Of a DNA stretch of 16,146 nucleotides, positions 7,197 through 13,776 are shown piece after piece. The DNA comes from WRKB01 sp031551145. Its GTDB lineage: Bacteria; Desulfobacterota; Desulfovibrionia; Desulfovibrionales; Desulfovibrionaceae. Position 1 is the stretch's first letter. Every line of letters starts with the position of its first letter. The translations under genes and the position numbers were made by a program. The notes under the pieces were generated by a model, which was given only the letters and a program-made list of their open reading frames with translations, was not told the DNA's origin and ran no database searches. The stretch lies in the NCBI GenBank assembly GCA_031551145.1, contig JAVBNZ010000048.1, positions 1 through 16,146 on the forward strand, written 5' to 3'.

Positions 7197-8336
7197 TTAT
7201 TCGGGCGTTACCTCGCCGAGATAGGCGCGCTTGCCGGCTTGATACTCGATAATGCCCACAGGCAGCTCGGCGTCGTGGGTGGCGTTGATGGTCAGGGAGC
7301 CCAGGGCGGTGGGCAGGTTTTTGATCGAGGCCAGACCGGAGGTGATGGAGGCGGAATCGGCCTTGCCGGAGCGCTTCACGGCGTCGGCGATCATGAAGTA
7401 GGAGTTGTAGCCGAGCGCCGCGTTGACGTTGGGATCCTTGGCCGGATAGGCTTTTTTCCAGGCTTCGGTGAAATTTTTCGCTTCGGGGCTCATATTTTTC
7501 ATGCTGACGTCGTAGGGGAAGGTGGTGTGCAAAAAGCCGTCCACGGCCTTGCCGCCGATCTTGATCGTGTCGGGGTTGTCCATGGCGTCGCCGCCCATGA
7601 TGCGGAAAGTCGCGCCGAGTTCGCGCGCCTGCTTCATGATGATCGCGCCTTCGGCGAAGTAGGCGGGCATAAAGACGATGTCGGGCTTTTTGGAAATAAG
7701 CTCGGTCAGTTGAGCGGTGAAATCCTGGTCGCCGGAGCTGTATTTGAGTTCCGCCACCATCTGCCCGCCGAGCTTGACGAAGGAGCGTTTGAAGAAAGCC
7801 GAAAGACCCACGGCGTAATCGCTGGCCACGTCGGTGAGCAGGGCGGCCTTTTTGAAGCCCAGGTTCTTGATCGCGTAGGTCGCGGCGGCCGCGCCCTGCA
7901 GGGGATCGATGAAGCAGGCGCGGAAATAGTATTTCTTGCCCTGCGTCACCAGCGGATTGGTGCAGGAAGTGCCGACCACGGGCACCTTGGCCTTTTCGGC
8001 CACTTCGCCGCCGGCCATGGCCAGCGAGGAGCCGTAGGTGCCGATGATGGCCGCGACCTTGTCGCGCTCGGTCAGGCGCTTGACCGCGTTGGCGGCCTCG
8101 ACCTTGTCGGATTTGTTGTCCACAACCACCAGTTCCACCGGGCGGCCGAGCATGGTGGGCATGGCCTTGTGGGCAAGCTGCACGCCTTCGAGCTCAAGCT
8201 GTCCGCCGAAGGCGTTCTGGCCGGTCAGGGGAAGATAGACGCCGATTTTGACGGGTTCCGCGGCCGGGGCCGGGACGGAAAAGGCAAAGGCGCACAGAAC
8301 GAACGCCGCCGCGCTGATCAGGGCGAATTTTTTCAT
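7197..8336 (-). CDS. livK: LivK-type periplasmic binding protein for branched-chain amino acids
   Basis: A 379-residue type I periplasmic binding protein (leucine/isoleucine/valine-binding, Peripla_BP_6 fold) that captures the ligand and delivers it to LivHMGF. The signal peptide has KK followed by a hydrophobic core (4-21), with cleavage near PAPAA (22-26); there is no lipobox, so a soluble periplasmic protein is expected. The mature protein starts EPVKIGVYLPLTGQNAFGG, the standard opening of the family; later marks include AAIIGTYGSS and the Tyr-rich ALGYNSYFMIADA near the end. The frame extends upstream to 8378, but the ATG at 8336 has GAGGGA about 7 nt before it and begins exactly at the signal peptide. 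It is the first gene of the liv operon. The ligand could also be another hydrophobic amino acid or a related compound. Confidence 0.93.
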   Translation of the reverse strand: MKKFALISAAAFVLCAFAFSVPAPAAEPVKIGVYLPLTGQNAFGGQLELEGVQLAHKAMPTMLGRPVELVVVDNKSDKVEAANAVKRLTERDKVAAIIGTYGSSLAMAGGEVAEKAKVPVVGTSCTNPLVTQGKKYYFRACFIDPLQGAAAATYAIKNLGFKKAALLTDVASDYAVGLSAFFKRSFVKLGGQMVAELKYSSGDQDFTAQLTELISKKPDIVFMPAYFAEGAIIMKQARELGATFRIMGGDAMDNPDTIKIGGKAVDGFLHTTFPYDVSMKNMSPEAKNFTEAWKKAYPAKDPNVNAALGYNSYFMIADAVKRSGKADSASITSGLASIKNLPTALGSLTINATHDAELPVGIIEYQAGKRAYLGEVTPE

Positions 8337-8393
8337 GCTGGTTCCCTCGTTGCTGAAATTTCCCACACAAGAAAACACGGATACACTCTTTTT

Positions 8394-8422
8394 ACGCTAC
8401 ACGCATTTTCCCCGGCAGGCAA
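8394..8422 (-). promoter_or_regulatory. Candidate promoter of the liv operon
   Basis: On the - strand TTGCCT (8417-8422) and TAGCGT (8394-8399) are separated by 17 bases, giving four and three matches to the sigma-70 consensus boxes. They lie about 58 bases before the livK start, in the 147-bp gap after ribB. The match is modest and another promoter in this gap is possible. I see no clean terminator for ribB in the same gap. Confidence 0.3.
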
Positions 8423-8483
8423 CGCCTTTGCCGTTTGGAGAATACGCCTGCGCAAAAGGTCTTCCCTGCCGCTTCACGTGTAT

Positions 8484-9140
8484 TTACGCCTGCGCGGGGG
8501 CATATCCGCTTTTACGGCAGGCGACGAGATCGGCCACCGCCAGGACGGGCATGCCGCGCTGCGCGGCGAAAGCTTCGATTTGCGGCAGACGGGCCATGCT
8601 GCCGTCGGGGTTGGTGAGTTCGCAGAGCACGCCGCAGGGGGGCAGGCCGGCAAGCCGCATCAGATCCACAACGGCCTCGGTGTGGCCGGGCCGTTCCAGC
8701 ACGCCGCCCTCGCGGGCCACCAGCGGAAAGACGTGCCCGGGCCGGTGCAGATCTTCCGGACGCGCGTCCTCGGCGATCGCGGCCCTGATCGTGGTCACGC
8801 GGTCGGCGGCGGAAACGCCCGTGGTCACGCCCCGTGCGGCTTCTATGGAAACCGTGAAGGCCGTGCCGTGGCTGTTGGTGTTGCGCCGGGTCATGGGGGG
8901 CAGTTTGAGCGCGGCCGCTTTGTTCGCGGTGAGGCAGAGGCAGACGATGCCGCTGCATTCGCGGATGAGCAGGGCCATTTGTTCCGTGTTCAGGCTGTGG
9001 GCGGGGAAGATGAGATCCCCTTCGTTCTCCCTGTTCTCGTCATCCACGACCAGGATGCCTTCGCCCCTGCGCAGGGCGGCCAGGCCGAGGGAAACGCGGT
9101 GTTCGGGACTGCCCGAAAAAAACGAAAGATTCCGTGCCAT
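8484..9140 (-). CDS. ribB: RibB, 3,4-dihydroxy-2-butanone 4-phosphate synthase
   Basis: A 218-residue cytoplasmic enzyme that converts ribulose 5-phosphate to 3,4-dihydroxy-2-butanone 4-phosphate and formate, supplying the xylene-ring carbons of riboflavin. The Mg-binding acidic loop DDENRENEGD is at 33-42; HGTAFTV (91-97), GVTTGVSAADR (104-114), RPGHVFPL (133-140), RPGHTEA (150-156) and the late glutamate E174 complete the active site. Length matches stand-alone RibB; no RibA domain is fused. The frame extends upstream to 9305, but the ATG at 9140 follows a near-perfect AAGGAGG with 5-nt spacing and gives the family's normal N-terminus. An FMN riboswitch lies upstream, so the gene should be shut down by FMN. 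No other riboflavin gene is in the window, so ribB stands apart from the rest of its pathway here. Confidence 0.96.
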   Translation of the reverse strand: MARNLSFFSGSPEHRVSLGLAALRRGEGILVVDDENRENEGDLIFPAHSLNTEQMALLIRECSGIVCLCLTANKAAALKLPPMTRRNTNSHGTAFTVSIEAARGVTTGVSAADRVTTIRAAIAEDARPEDLHRPGHVFPLVAREGGVLERPGHTEAVVDLMRLAGLPPCGVLCELTNPDGSMARLPQIEAFAAQRGMPVLAVADLVACRKSGYAPAQA

Positions 9141-9359
9141 ATTTTCCTCCTTGTGCATGGCGTCGGAATCAGGGCGCACGACAGAAACGACGGCGCGCGA
9201 ACGCCGCCGGGGAGGCCTAAGCAGAGTGACTTTGAAACGCCCGCTCCGACGTGGCCGGCGGAAGTAAATTCCGCCTACGCCTGCGCGGCGGCCGGCGCAT
9301 TGCACCGGCAGAGCATTTTCAATGGAAAATGCTCTCTGCGACTCCCGAACATGCTGCCG
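9141..9359 (-). promoter_or_regulatory. Long expression platform of the ribB riboswitch
   Basis: The 219 bases between aptamer and start codon hold no gene I can support. A perfect 11-bp hairpin (9310-9320 with 9325-9335, loop AATG on the + strand) lies 25 nt after the aptamer but has no T run after it. Smaller stems are at 9257-9263/9269-9275 and 9191-9195/9202-9206. CCTCC on the - strand (9211-9215) is complementary to the GGAGG of the ribB ribosome binding site (9146-9150) and could sequester it. Control of translation start is therefore more likely than intrinsic termination, but the switching fold is inferred. Confidence 0.45.
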
Positions 9360-9500
9360 TATTCTCTTCCATCCGGACTGTTACCGTCGGTTCCGGATTC
9401 GCACCGGATCTGCTCGACCCTTTCCGCCGTGGAAAGGCGCTCGCGGACTTCCCGTTGCCGGGTCACCGCCGGTGGGGAATTTCGCCCCGCCCTGAGAATA
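9360..9500 (-). ncRNA. FMN riboswitch (RFN element)
   Basis: Read on the - strand, this region has the conserved RFN blocks in order: AGGGCGGGGCGAAATTCCCC, then ACCGGCGGTGA, then CCGGTGCGAATCCGG, ACCGACGGT and ACAGTCCGGATG, closed by AGAGAATA. The basal P1 helix pairs 9494-9500 with 9360-9366 (7 bp). Between the blocks there is a variable arm near 9421-9450. The element senses flavin mononucleotide and is placed directly upstream of ribB, its classic target. Confidence 0.96.
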
Positions 9501-9507
9501 GGCTGTC

Positions 9508-9536
9508 AGTGTTCCGCTTTCGGCCGTGTTTGTCAA
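9508..9536 (-). promoter_or_regulatory. Promoter of the riboswitch-ribB transcript
   Basis: On the - strand a perfect -35 box TTGACA (9531-9536) and the weak -10 box AACACT (9508-9513) are 17 bases apart. Transcription would begin about 7 bases further, right at the first base of the RFN P1 helix, which is the expected geometry. The -35 box starts one base after the YcaO stop codon, so ribB has its own start independent of the gene before it. Confidence 0.65.
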
Positions 9537-9537
9537 A

Positions 9538-11205
9538 TCACGATTTCATATACCGCGCAAACAGCCTGCGGCTGAGGCGGGAGGAGACGGGATCGGCCGC
9601 GCCGGTTTCCAGGCCGGGCACGATAGCGCGCAGCACGGGAAAATCCAGATCGGCGCGGGTCAGTTCCACATAAAGGGGTTCGAGGCCGCGGCCGAGCAGC
9701 AGCTTTTCGAGCAGAGCGCGGTTGGCGGCGGCCCCGCCCCGGTCATAATCGGGCAGAGATTCAAAGGCGCGCTCGGGCAGGCCGCGCAGGCCGGGGCCGG
9801 AGGCCGGGCCGTTGGGGTAGGGATACGGGGTTTCGGTGAGGGCGGAGAGAAGGGCGCGCCGGCCGGAAAGTCCGGCCCCGCAGGACTGGACGATTTTGCC
9901 TTGCCGGCTGACCACGAAGCAGGCGTAAACGGGCAGGCCGAATTCGCTTTCCAGTTCCTGAAAGCGGATCTGGATGTCCCTGGCCGCATAATCGGCCAGC
10001 AGGCCGGCAAGAGGTTCTTCCGTCGCCTTCAGGCAAAAGCAGCGGTCGCGGCGATAGGGCGTTACGGCCAGAGCGTCGCGTTCCAGAATTTCCGTAAGCG
10101 CGGATTCCTTGGCTTCGTCAAGCGTGCCGCCCGAAGCCAGACCCGTGGAGCCCGGCGCGGCGAACAGGGCGGGCTCGTCCAGATTGCAGAACAGGCCCGC
10201 AATCTGGGCCGGAACCAGCACCCTGCGGCCGTCGCGCGCGGCTTTCGCCGGCAGCCAGTGCAGGATCTCGTCCCCGTAAGGGACATCGGGCAGCAGCGCG
10301 TCGGGATGCGCGGCTTCCTCTCCCCGGCGCTCCAGTTCGGAAAAGCGCGCCCGCACCAGGCGCAGGGGATGCCTGCGGCCGGGGATTTCGTCTCCGTTCA
10401 CGGAAAAATAGGTCGAGACCCGCTCCACGATTTCCATGAGGCAGGAAGCCCTGGCCCCGGCCAGAGACAGGCCGCGTCCGTAACTGGTGGCCGTGCCCCG
10501 CAGTTCGAAGTCGAGCGCGCCGTTTTTCACCCGCATGCTGAGTTTCCAGGCGCGCTGGAGCGCAATGGGCGAAAGCGAGGCTTCGTGCCGCATCTCCGGC
10601 CCGGCGAGCAACTCGGCCGCTTCCAGGCGTTCCAGGGCCAGAGCCGCGATTTCCCCGGCGGGCGGGCGCGGCACGGGGGCGGGCGGTGGGGCGTCGGCCG
10701 TCAATGCGGCGAGTGTTGGGCCGGCAAAGCCGACGGGCTCTTCTTCCCCATACGGCAGGGCAAGATCGGCATCCTCCGGGTGCGGCAGGGCGCGCAGTTC
10801 GTCTCGATTGGCCGAGAACAGGGTGTTCCAGGCCCGGCGCAGGCCGCAATGCTCCACCAGGGACGCGCGCAGATGGATGAGTGGGCTGTGCCCGCAAAAG
10901 CGCAATGCGGCATCCGGCCCGAAGCGCCCGGCCAGGGGCGCGAGGCGGGGATCGAGCAGCGCGCATTCCAGCAGCAGGGCGCTTATGACGGGGGCTTCTT
11001 CCGGAACCGCCGGCGCAAGCGCCTCCAGTTCCTCCAGGCGGTGCCGCATGCACAGTTTGAGCGCGTAGCGGTGCAGAAATTCGTCCATCGGCGCGAGGGA
11101 GAGCAGGCGCAGGGCTTCCTCAAGCGCGGGCGCGGGTTCCGGCTCGCAGGAAAAATAGCCTGTCGTGCCTTCCGTGACGCTGTGGGTATAGCGGTAGTTT
11201 TGCAT
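9538..11205 (-). CDS. YcaO-domain protein with an N-terminal helical region, target unknown
   Basis: A 555-residue protein. The C-terminal part (about 205-555) is a YcaO domain, whose members use ATP to activate backbone amides (azoline cyclodehydration, thioamide formation and similar changes). Nucleotide/Mg marks are the SYGRGLSLAGARASCLMEIVER region with ExxER at 258-262, TGLASGGTLDEAKESALTE (354-372) followed by ILERD (373-377), and RRALLSALTE (449-458). Residues 1-170 look helical and rich in Leu, followed by a Pro-rich linker (173-182); I do not recognise this region. The C-terminus lacks the PxPxP end of azoline cyclodehydratases. No TfuA, dehydrogenase or precursor peptide is nearby. 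It follows rplM-rpsI after a terminator. The frame is open to 11523 inside rpsI; I choose ATG 11205, which has no good ribosome binding site. A GTG at 11220 with GGAA upstream is a real alternative (5 extra residues). Confidence 0.85.
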   Translation of the reverse strand: MQNYRYTHSVTEGTTGYFSCEPEPAPALEEALRLLSLAPMDEFLHRYALKLCMRHRLEELEALAPAVPEEAPVISALLLECALLDPRLAPLAGRFGPDAALRFCGHSPLIHLRASLVEHCGLRRAWNTLFSANRDELRALPHPEDADLALPYGEEEPVGFAGPTLAALTADAPPPAPVPRPPAGEIAALALERLEAAELLAGPEMRHEASLSPIALQRAWKLSMRVKNGALDFELRGTATSYGRGLSLAGARASCLMEIVERVSTYFSVNGDEIPGRRHPLRLVRARFSELERRGEEAAHPDALLPDVPYGDEILHWLPAKAARDGRRVLVPAQIAGLFCNLDEPALFAAPGSTGLASGGTLDEAKESALTEILERDALAVTPYRRDRCFCLKATEEPLAGLLADYAARDIQIRFQELESEFGLPVYACFVVSRQGKIVQSCGAGLSGRRALLSALTETPYPYPNGPASGPGLRGLPERAFESLPDYDRGGAAANRALLEKLLLGRGLEPLYVELTRADLDFPVLRAIVPGLETGAADPVSSRLSRRLFARYMKS

Positions 11206-11245
11206 GAAAATGTGTGCCACAACAACAGTTCCGGCGCAACGGAGA

Positions 11246-11281
11246 GATAAAAAGGGCGGGTCGAAATTCGGCCCGCCCTTT
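11246..11281 (-). terminator. Intrinsic terminator of the rplM-rpsI operon
   Basis: AAAGGGCGGG (11251-11260) pairs with CCCGCCCTTT (11272-11281), and the loop can pair further inside. On the - strand the stem is followed by TTTTTATC, a good U tract, about 22 nt past the rpsI stop. The YcaO gene begins only about 40 nt later, so it depends either on read-through or on a promoter inside this short gap, where I see no convincing boxes. Confidence 0.88.
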
Positions 11282-11302
11282 GAAAAAGCATGGAAACGCG
11301 TT

Positions 11303-11692
11303 TCAGCGCTTGGAGTATTGGTAGCGCGCGCGGGCGGCCGCCAGACCGTATTTTTTGCGTTCCTTCTTGCGGGCGTCGCGGGTGAGGAAACCGGCGCGCT
11401 TGAGCATGGGGCGCAGGGCCGGGTCATGCTCGAGCAGGGCGCGGGAAATGCCGTGGCGTACGGCTTCGGCCTGACCGGTGACGCCGCCGCCCTGCACGTT
11501 GACCTTGACGTCGAGCTTGTCAAGAGTCTTGGTCAGCACCAGGGGCTGGCGGATGACCATTTGCAGGGTCTTGCGGGGAAAATAGTCTTCAAAGGAGCGA
11601 CCGTTGATTTCGATCAGGCCCGTGCCGGAATAGACGCGGGTGCGGGCGGTTGCGGTCTTGCGGCGGCCAGTGCCGTATTGAAAGTTCGACAT
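11303..11692 (-). CDS. rpsI: 30S ribosomal protein S9
   Basis: A 129-residue ribosomal protein S9. The N-terminus MSNFQYGTGRRKTATARTRV and the C-terminal tail RARYQYSKR, which reaches into the P site of the 30S subunit and touches tRNA, are diagnostic. Other conserved parts include GGGVTGQAEAVRHGISRAL in the middle. Length is normal. AGGAG lies 8 nt before the ATG and almost touches the rplM stop 15 nt upstream, so the pair is cotranscribed and probably translationally coupled, as in most bacteria. A strong terminator follows. Confidence 0.98.
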   Translation of the reverse strand: MSNFQYGTGRRKTATARTRVYSGTGLIEINGRSFEDYFPRKTLQMVIRQPLVLTKTLDKLDVKVNVQGGGVTGQAEAVRHGISRALLEHDPALRPMLKRAGFLTRDARKKERKKYGLAAARARYQYSKR

Positions 11693-11707
11693 GCGGCGTT
11701 CTCCTGC

Positions 11708-12142
11708 CTAATACTGAAAAGTCAAGGGCTTGGGATTTTGGGCGCTGTGCGGATGCGCCGGGCCGGCGTACACTTTGAGTTTTTTCAGGAGCGAGCGGCC
11801 CAGAGCGTTGCGGGGCAGCATGCCCTTGACGGCGTGCATGAGGATGTATTCCGGCTTTTTCACCATCATCTTTTCCAGCGGGGTGGCCTTGAGGCCGCCG
11901 ACATAGCCGGAATGGTGGTAATACTGCTTCTGGGCGGCTTTTTTGCCGGTGGTCTTGATTTTTTCGCAGTTGACGACCACGATGAAGTCGCCGTTGTCCA
12001 TGTGGGGGGCGAACTCCGGCTTGTGCTTGCCGCGCAGGCGGTGGGCAATCTGGGCGGCGAGACGGCCGAGGATCTTGTCCTCGGCATCCACCACGAACCA
12101 TTCGCGGTTGATATCCTTGGGCGTGGGGCTGAAGGTCTTCAT
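11708..12142 (-). CDS. rplM: 50S ribosomal protein L13
   Basis: A 144-residue ribosomal protein L13, an early-assembling component of the 50S subunit that binds 23S rRNA. Conserved stretches are REWFVVDAEDKILGRLA (13-29), HMDNGDFIVVVNCEKI (46-61), the YYHHSGYVGGLK region (73-84) and MLPRNALGRSLLKKLKVYAG (104-123). Length is normal. CAGGAG lies about 6 nt before the ATG. It is first in the rplM-rpsI operon, behind a TTGACA promoter and about 130 bp from a palindromic element; in E. coli the same operon is autoregulated by L13, but no such site can be read here. Confidence 0.98.
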   Translation of the reverse strand: MKTFSPTPKDINREWFVVDAEDKILGRLAAQIAHRLRGKHKPEFAPHMDNGDFIVVVNCEKIKTTGKKAAQKQYYHHSGYVGGLKATPLEKMMVKKPEYILMHAVKGMLPRNALGRSLLKKLKVYAGPAHPHSAQNPKPLTFQY

Positions 12143-12178
12143 GGACTTCTCCTGAAATACAAATCGAAAGACCGTCTC

Positions 12179-12206
12179 ATTACGGAATAATGCGGGCCTT
12201 TGTCAA
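12179..12206 (-). promoter_or_regulatory. Promoter of the rplM-rpsI operon
   Basis: On the - strand a perfect -35 box TTGACA (12201-12206) is followed after 16 bases by CGTAAT (12179-12184), four of six matches to the -10 box. It leaves a leader of roughly 30 bases before the L13 start codon. The spacing is one short of the optimum; an adjacent -10 frame is possible, but the perfect -35 box makes the location credible. Confidence 0.65.
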
Positions 12207-12272
12207 GCCTGAAAGGCGGCCGGGCGACTCTTTTCCGTGGAAACTTGCAATATCTATCGCAAAAATATATTA

Positions 12273-12420
12273 GAGGCTGTTTCTAAATAAATCTTTCGTC
12301 CAAATACTGCGTCAAGCGGCCCTTTTTTCTCCGGTCGAGGACGATAAGAGTCCACTCCCTTCGTAAAAAAGGCCGCTTTTCTTGTCTTTGGCGCGAAATC
12401 TTTTATTTGGAAACAGCCCC
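12273..12420. repeat. 148-bp palindromic element, MITE-like
   Basis: The two ends are inverted repeats: GGCTGTTTC (12275-12283) matches GAAACAGCC (12410-12418) exactly, and the match continues inward through AAATAAA (12285-12291) / TTTATTT (12402-12408). After a short unpaired step, TTTCG (12294-12298) pairs with CGAAA (12394-12398), AAGCGGCC (12314-12321) with GGCCGCTT (12371-12378), and TTTTTT (12323-12328) with AAAAAA (12365-12370). Only about 36 central bases remain unpaired. This is the structure of a non-autonomous miniature element. No target-site duplication is clear by eye. It sits between two divergent genes and upstream of both. Confidence 0.7.
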
Positions 12421-12513
12421 CATCTCCGGTAGATAGTTTCAAGGCGCCGAAGCCGGTGTGCCTTTGCGAACCCGGCCCGGCGGGTTTGGTATTCCGAATT
12501 CTTTGGAGAAACG

Positions 12514-13758
12514 ATGCGCGGCATACGTAAAAGCCTTCTTCAGCTCGTGTTTTCCGGCGCGTACATGCTGCGCTGGAACGACAAGCTGCGGCCCGTGGAA
12601 CTGTGGGAAGTGGACAAGCAGGGCCATAAAATGATCCTGGCCTGGCTGCTCTGGGCCTGCAACGCGCGGCACCTGCCGCGCGACGATCGCCTAGCCCTGG
12701 GTCTGCGGGTGGTGGAGGGCGGCCTGTTCGACTACCTGTACCGCCTGGTGATCACCGACATCAAGCCCCCGGTCTTTTACCGCATCAAGGAAAACAGGGC
12801 GCACTACGAGCAGCTGACAGACTATGTGCTGCGCGCGCTGGAACCCGCCGTGCGTCCGCTGGACGAAGGATTCTGGGAGCGCATGTGCGGTTTTTTCCGC
12901 CGGGGCGGCTGGGGCGACGAGGCCGATCGCATCCTCAAGGCCGCGCATCTCTATGCCTCGAACTGGGAATTTTCGCTGATCAAAGATTTCAACACCTTTG
13001 ACGACGAAATCCCCTCCATAGCCGAAAGCTTCCGCAACGAACTGCGCGCGTTCGAGGATCTGCGCGGCATGCCCGAACTGTTGGGCGAACAGAACGCGCC
13101 CGCGCGCTTCGCGGCTTTTTGCGGGCAACTGCGCTTTCAGATCCGCTGGACGCAGACCCCGCGCGTGCCGGCCACCTCCGTGCTGGGGCACATGTTTCTG
13201 GTGTCCTGCTACGCCTATTTCTGCAGCCTCACCGTGAACGCCTGCCGCGCCCGGCGCATCAACAATTTTTTCAGCGGCCTGTTTCACGATCTGCCGGAAC
13301 TGCTGACCAGGGATATCATTTCCCCGGTCAAGCGTTCTGTGGAAAACCTGCCCGCGCTGATCCGGGAATATGAGGAACAGGAACTGGAACGGCGCATTTT
13401 CGCGCCCCTGCGCGCGGCGGGCTTTGCCGGCCCGGTGGAGGATCTGGGCTATTTTCTCGGTCTGGCCACGGGCTCGGAATTCCATGAGACCACGCGCGAC
13501 GGGCAGGGCGCGGTGCGCAGGCTCGCTTCTTTCGAGGAGCTTCAGGAGCGCTGCAACGACGACGCCTTCGATCCCAAGGACGGCAGCCTGCTCAAGGCCT
13601 GCGACCTGCTGGCCGCCTTTGTGGAGGCGCACAGTTCCATCCGCAACGGCATCACTTCCCCGCCGCTGCAGGAGGCCGTAACCCGCCTGCGCACGGAATT
13701 CCGCACCAATCCCCTGTACGGCCTGGGATTCGGGACGCTGCTTGCGGATTTCGACTAA
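12514..13758 (+). CDS. HD-domain phosphohydrolase, YfbR-like, with a degenerate N-terminal copy
   Basis: A 414-residue cytoplasmic protein. The C-terminal half carries a full HD metal-binding set: H226 in SVLGHMFLV, H258-D259 in GLFHDLPELL and D364 in LLKACDLLAAFVEA, plus R211-W212, which match the Arg-Trp substrate pair of YfbR-type 5'-deoxynucleotidases. The N-terminal half shows the same landmarks in order: R20-W21, H38 in QGHKMILAWLL, GLFDYLYRLVITDIKPPV (70-87) and ILKAAHLYASNWE (140-152). There the HD pair is replaced by DY (73-74) and the distal Asp by H145, so the copy should not bind metal normally. GGAG lies 5 nt before the ATG. The likely role is hydrolysis of a nucleotide or similar phosphate; the substrate is unknown. 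A PBP1A gene follows after 18 nt. Confidence 0.85.
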   Translation: MRGIRKSLLQLVFSGAYMLRWNDKLRPVELWEVDKQGHKMILAWLLWACNARHLPRDDRLALGLRVVEGGLFDYLYRLVITDIKPPVFYRIKENRAHYEQLTDYVLRALEPAVRPLDEGFWERMCGFFRRGGWGDEADRILKAAHLYASNWEFSLIKDFNTFDDEIPSIAESFRNELRAFEDLRGMPELLGEQNAPARFAAFCGQLRFQIRWTQTPRVPATSVLGHMFLVSCYAYFCSLTVNACRARRINNFFSGLFHDLPELLTRDIISPVKRSVENLPALIREYEEQELERRIFAPLRAAGFAGPVEDLGYFLGLATGSEFHETTRDGQGAVRRLASFEELQERCNDDAFDPKDGSLLKACDLLAAFVEAHSSIRNGITSPPLQEAVTRLRTEFRTNPLYGLGFGTLLADFD

Positions 13759-13776
13759 ACAAGCTATCGCACGCCC

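Larger units (their letters stand above)
12143..12513. other. Divergent intergenic region between rplM and the HD-domain gene
   Basis: This 371-base gap holds the rplM leader and promoter (left), a 148-bp palindromic element (middle), and the leader of the HD gene (right). In the right part, AACCCG (12469-12474) can pair with CGGGTT (12481-12486). TTGCGA (12464-12469) and TGGTAT (12487-12492), 17 bases apart, are only a weak promoter candidate for the + strand. The left part between 12207 and 12270 is A/T-rich near the element and could hold upstream promoter sequences. I see no gene here. Confidence 0.6.

Noticed and set aside
8443..9286. Three copies of TACGCCTGCGC at 8443-8453, 8485-8495 and 9276-9286
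   Set aside because: Eleven-base repeats are expected many times by chance in 16 kb of GC-rich DNA; spacing and orientation show no array, and flanks do not match.
7104..9575. 823-codon open frame on the + strand
   Set aside because: It runs antisense through livK, ribB and the FMN riboswitch, which are all firmly identified on the - strand.
9526..11250. 574-codon open frame on the + strand
   Set aside because: It mirrors the YcaO gene; its product is low-complexity, while the opposite frame has conserved YcaO nucleotide-binding motifs.
11206..11523. N-terminal extension of the YcaO protein by about 106 codons
   Set aside because: The extension lies inside rpsI in another frame and reads through the rpsI terminator; its composition is shadow-like. 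Only the short GTG alternative at 11220 remains credible.
12254..12442. Possible 62-codon gene on the - strand across the palindromic element
   Set aside because: The frame is produced by the element itself and its flanks; there is no convincing ribosome binding site, and the palindrome explains the sequence better. Such small frames may be annotated as hypothetical proteins wherever the element is repeated.
12469..12486. Small hairpin AACCCG/CGGGTT before the HD gene as a terminator
   Set aside because: The stem is only 6 bp, no T run follows it, and there is no gene upstream on that strand to terminate; it overlaps the weak promoter candidate instead.
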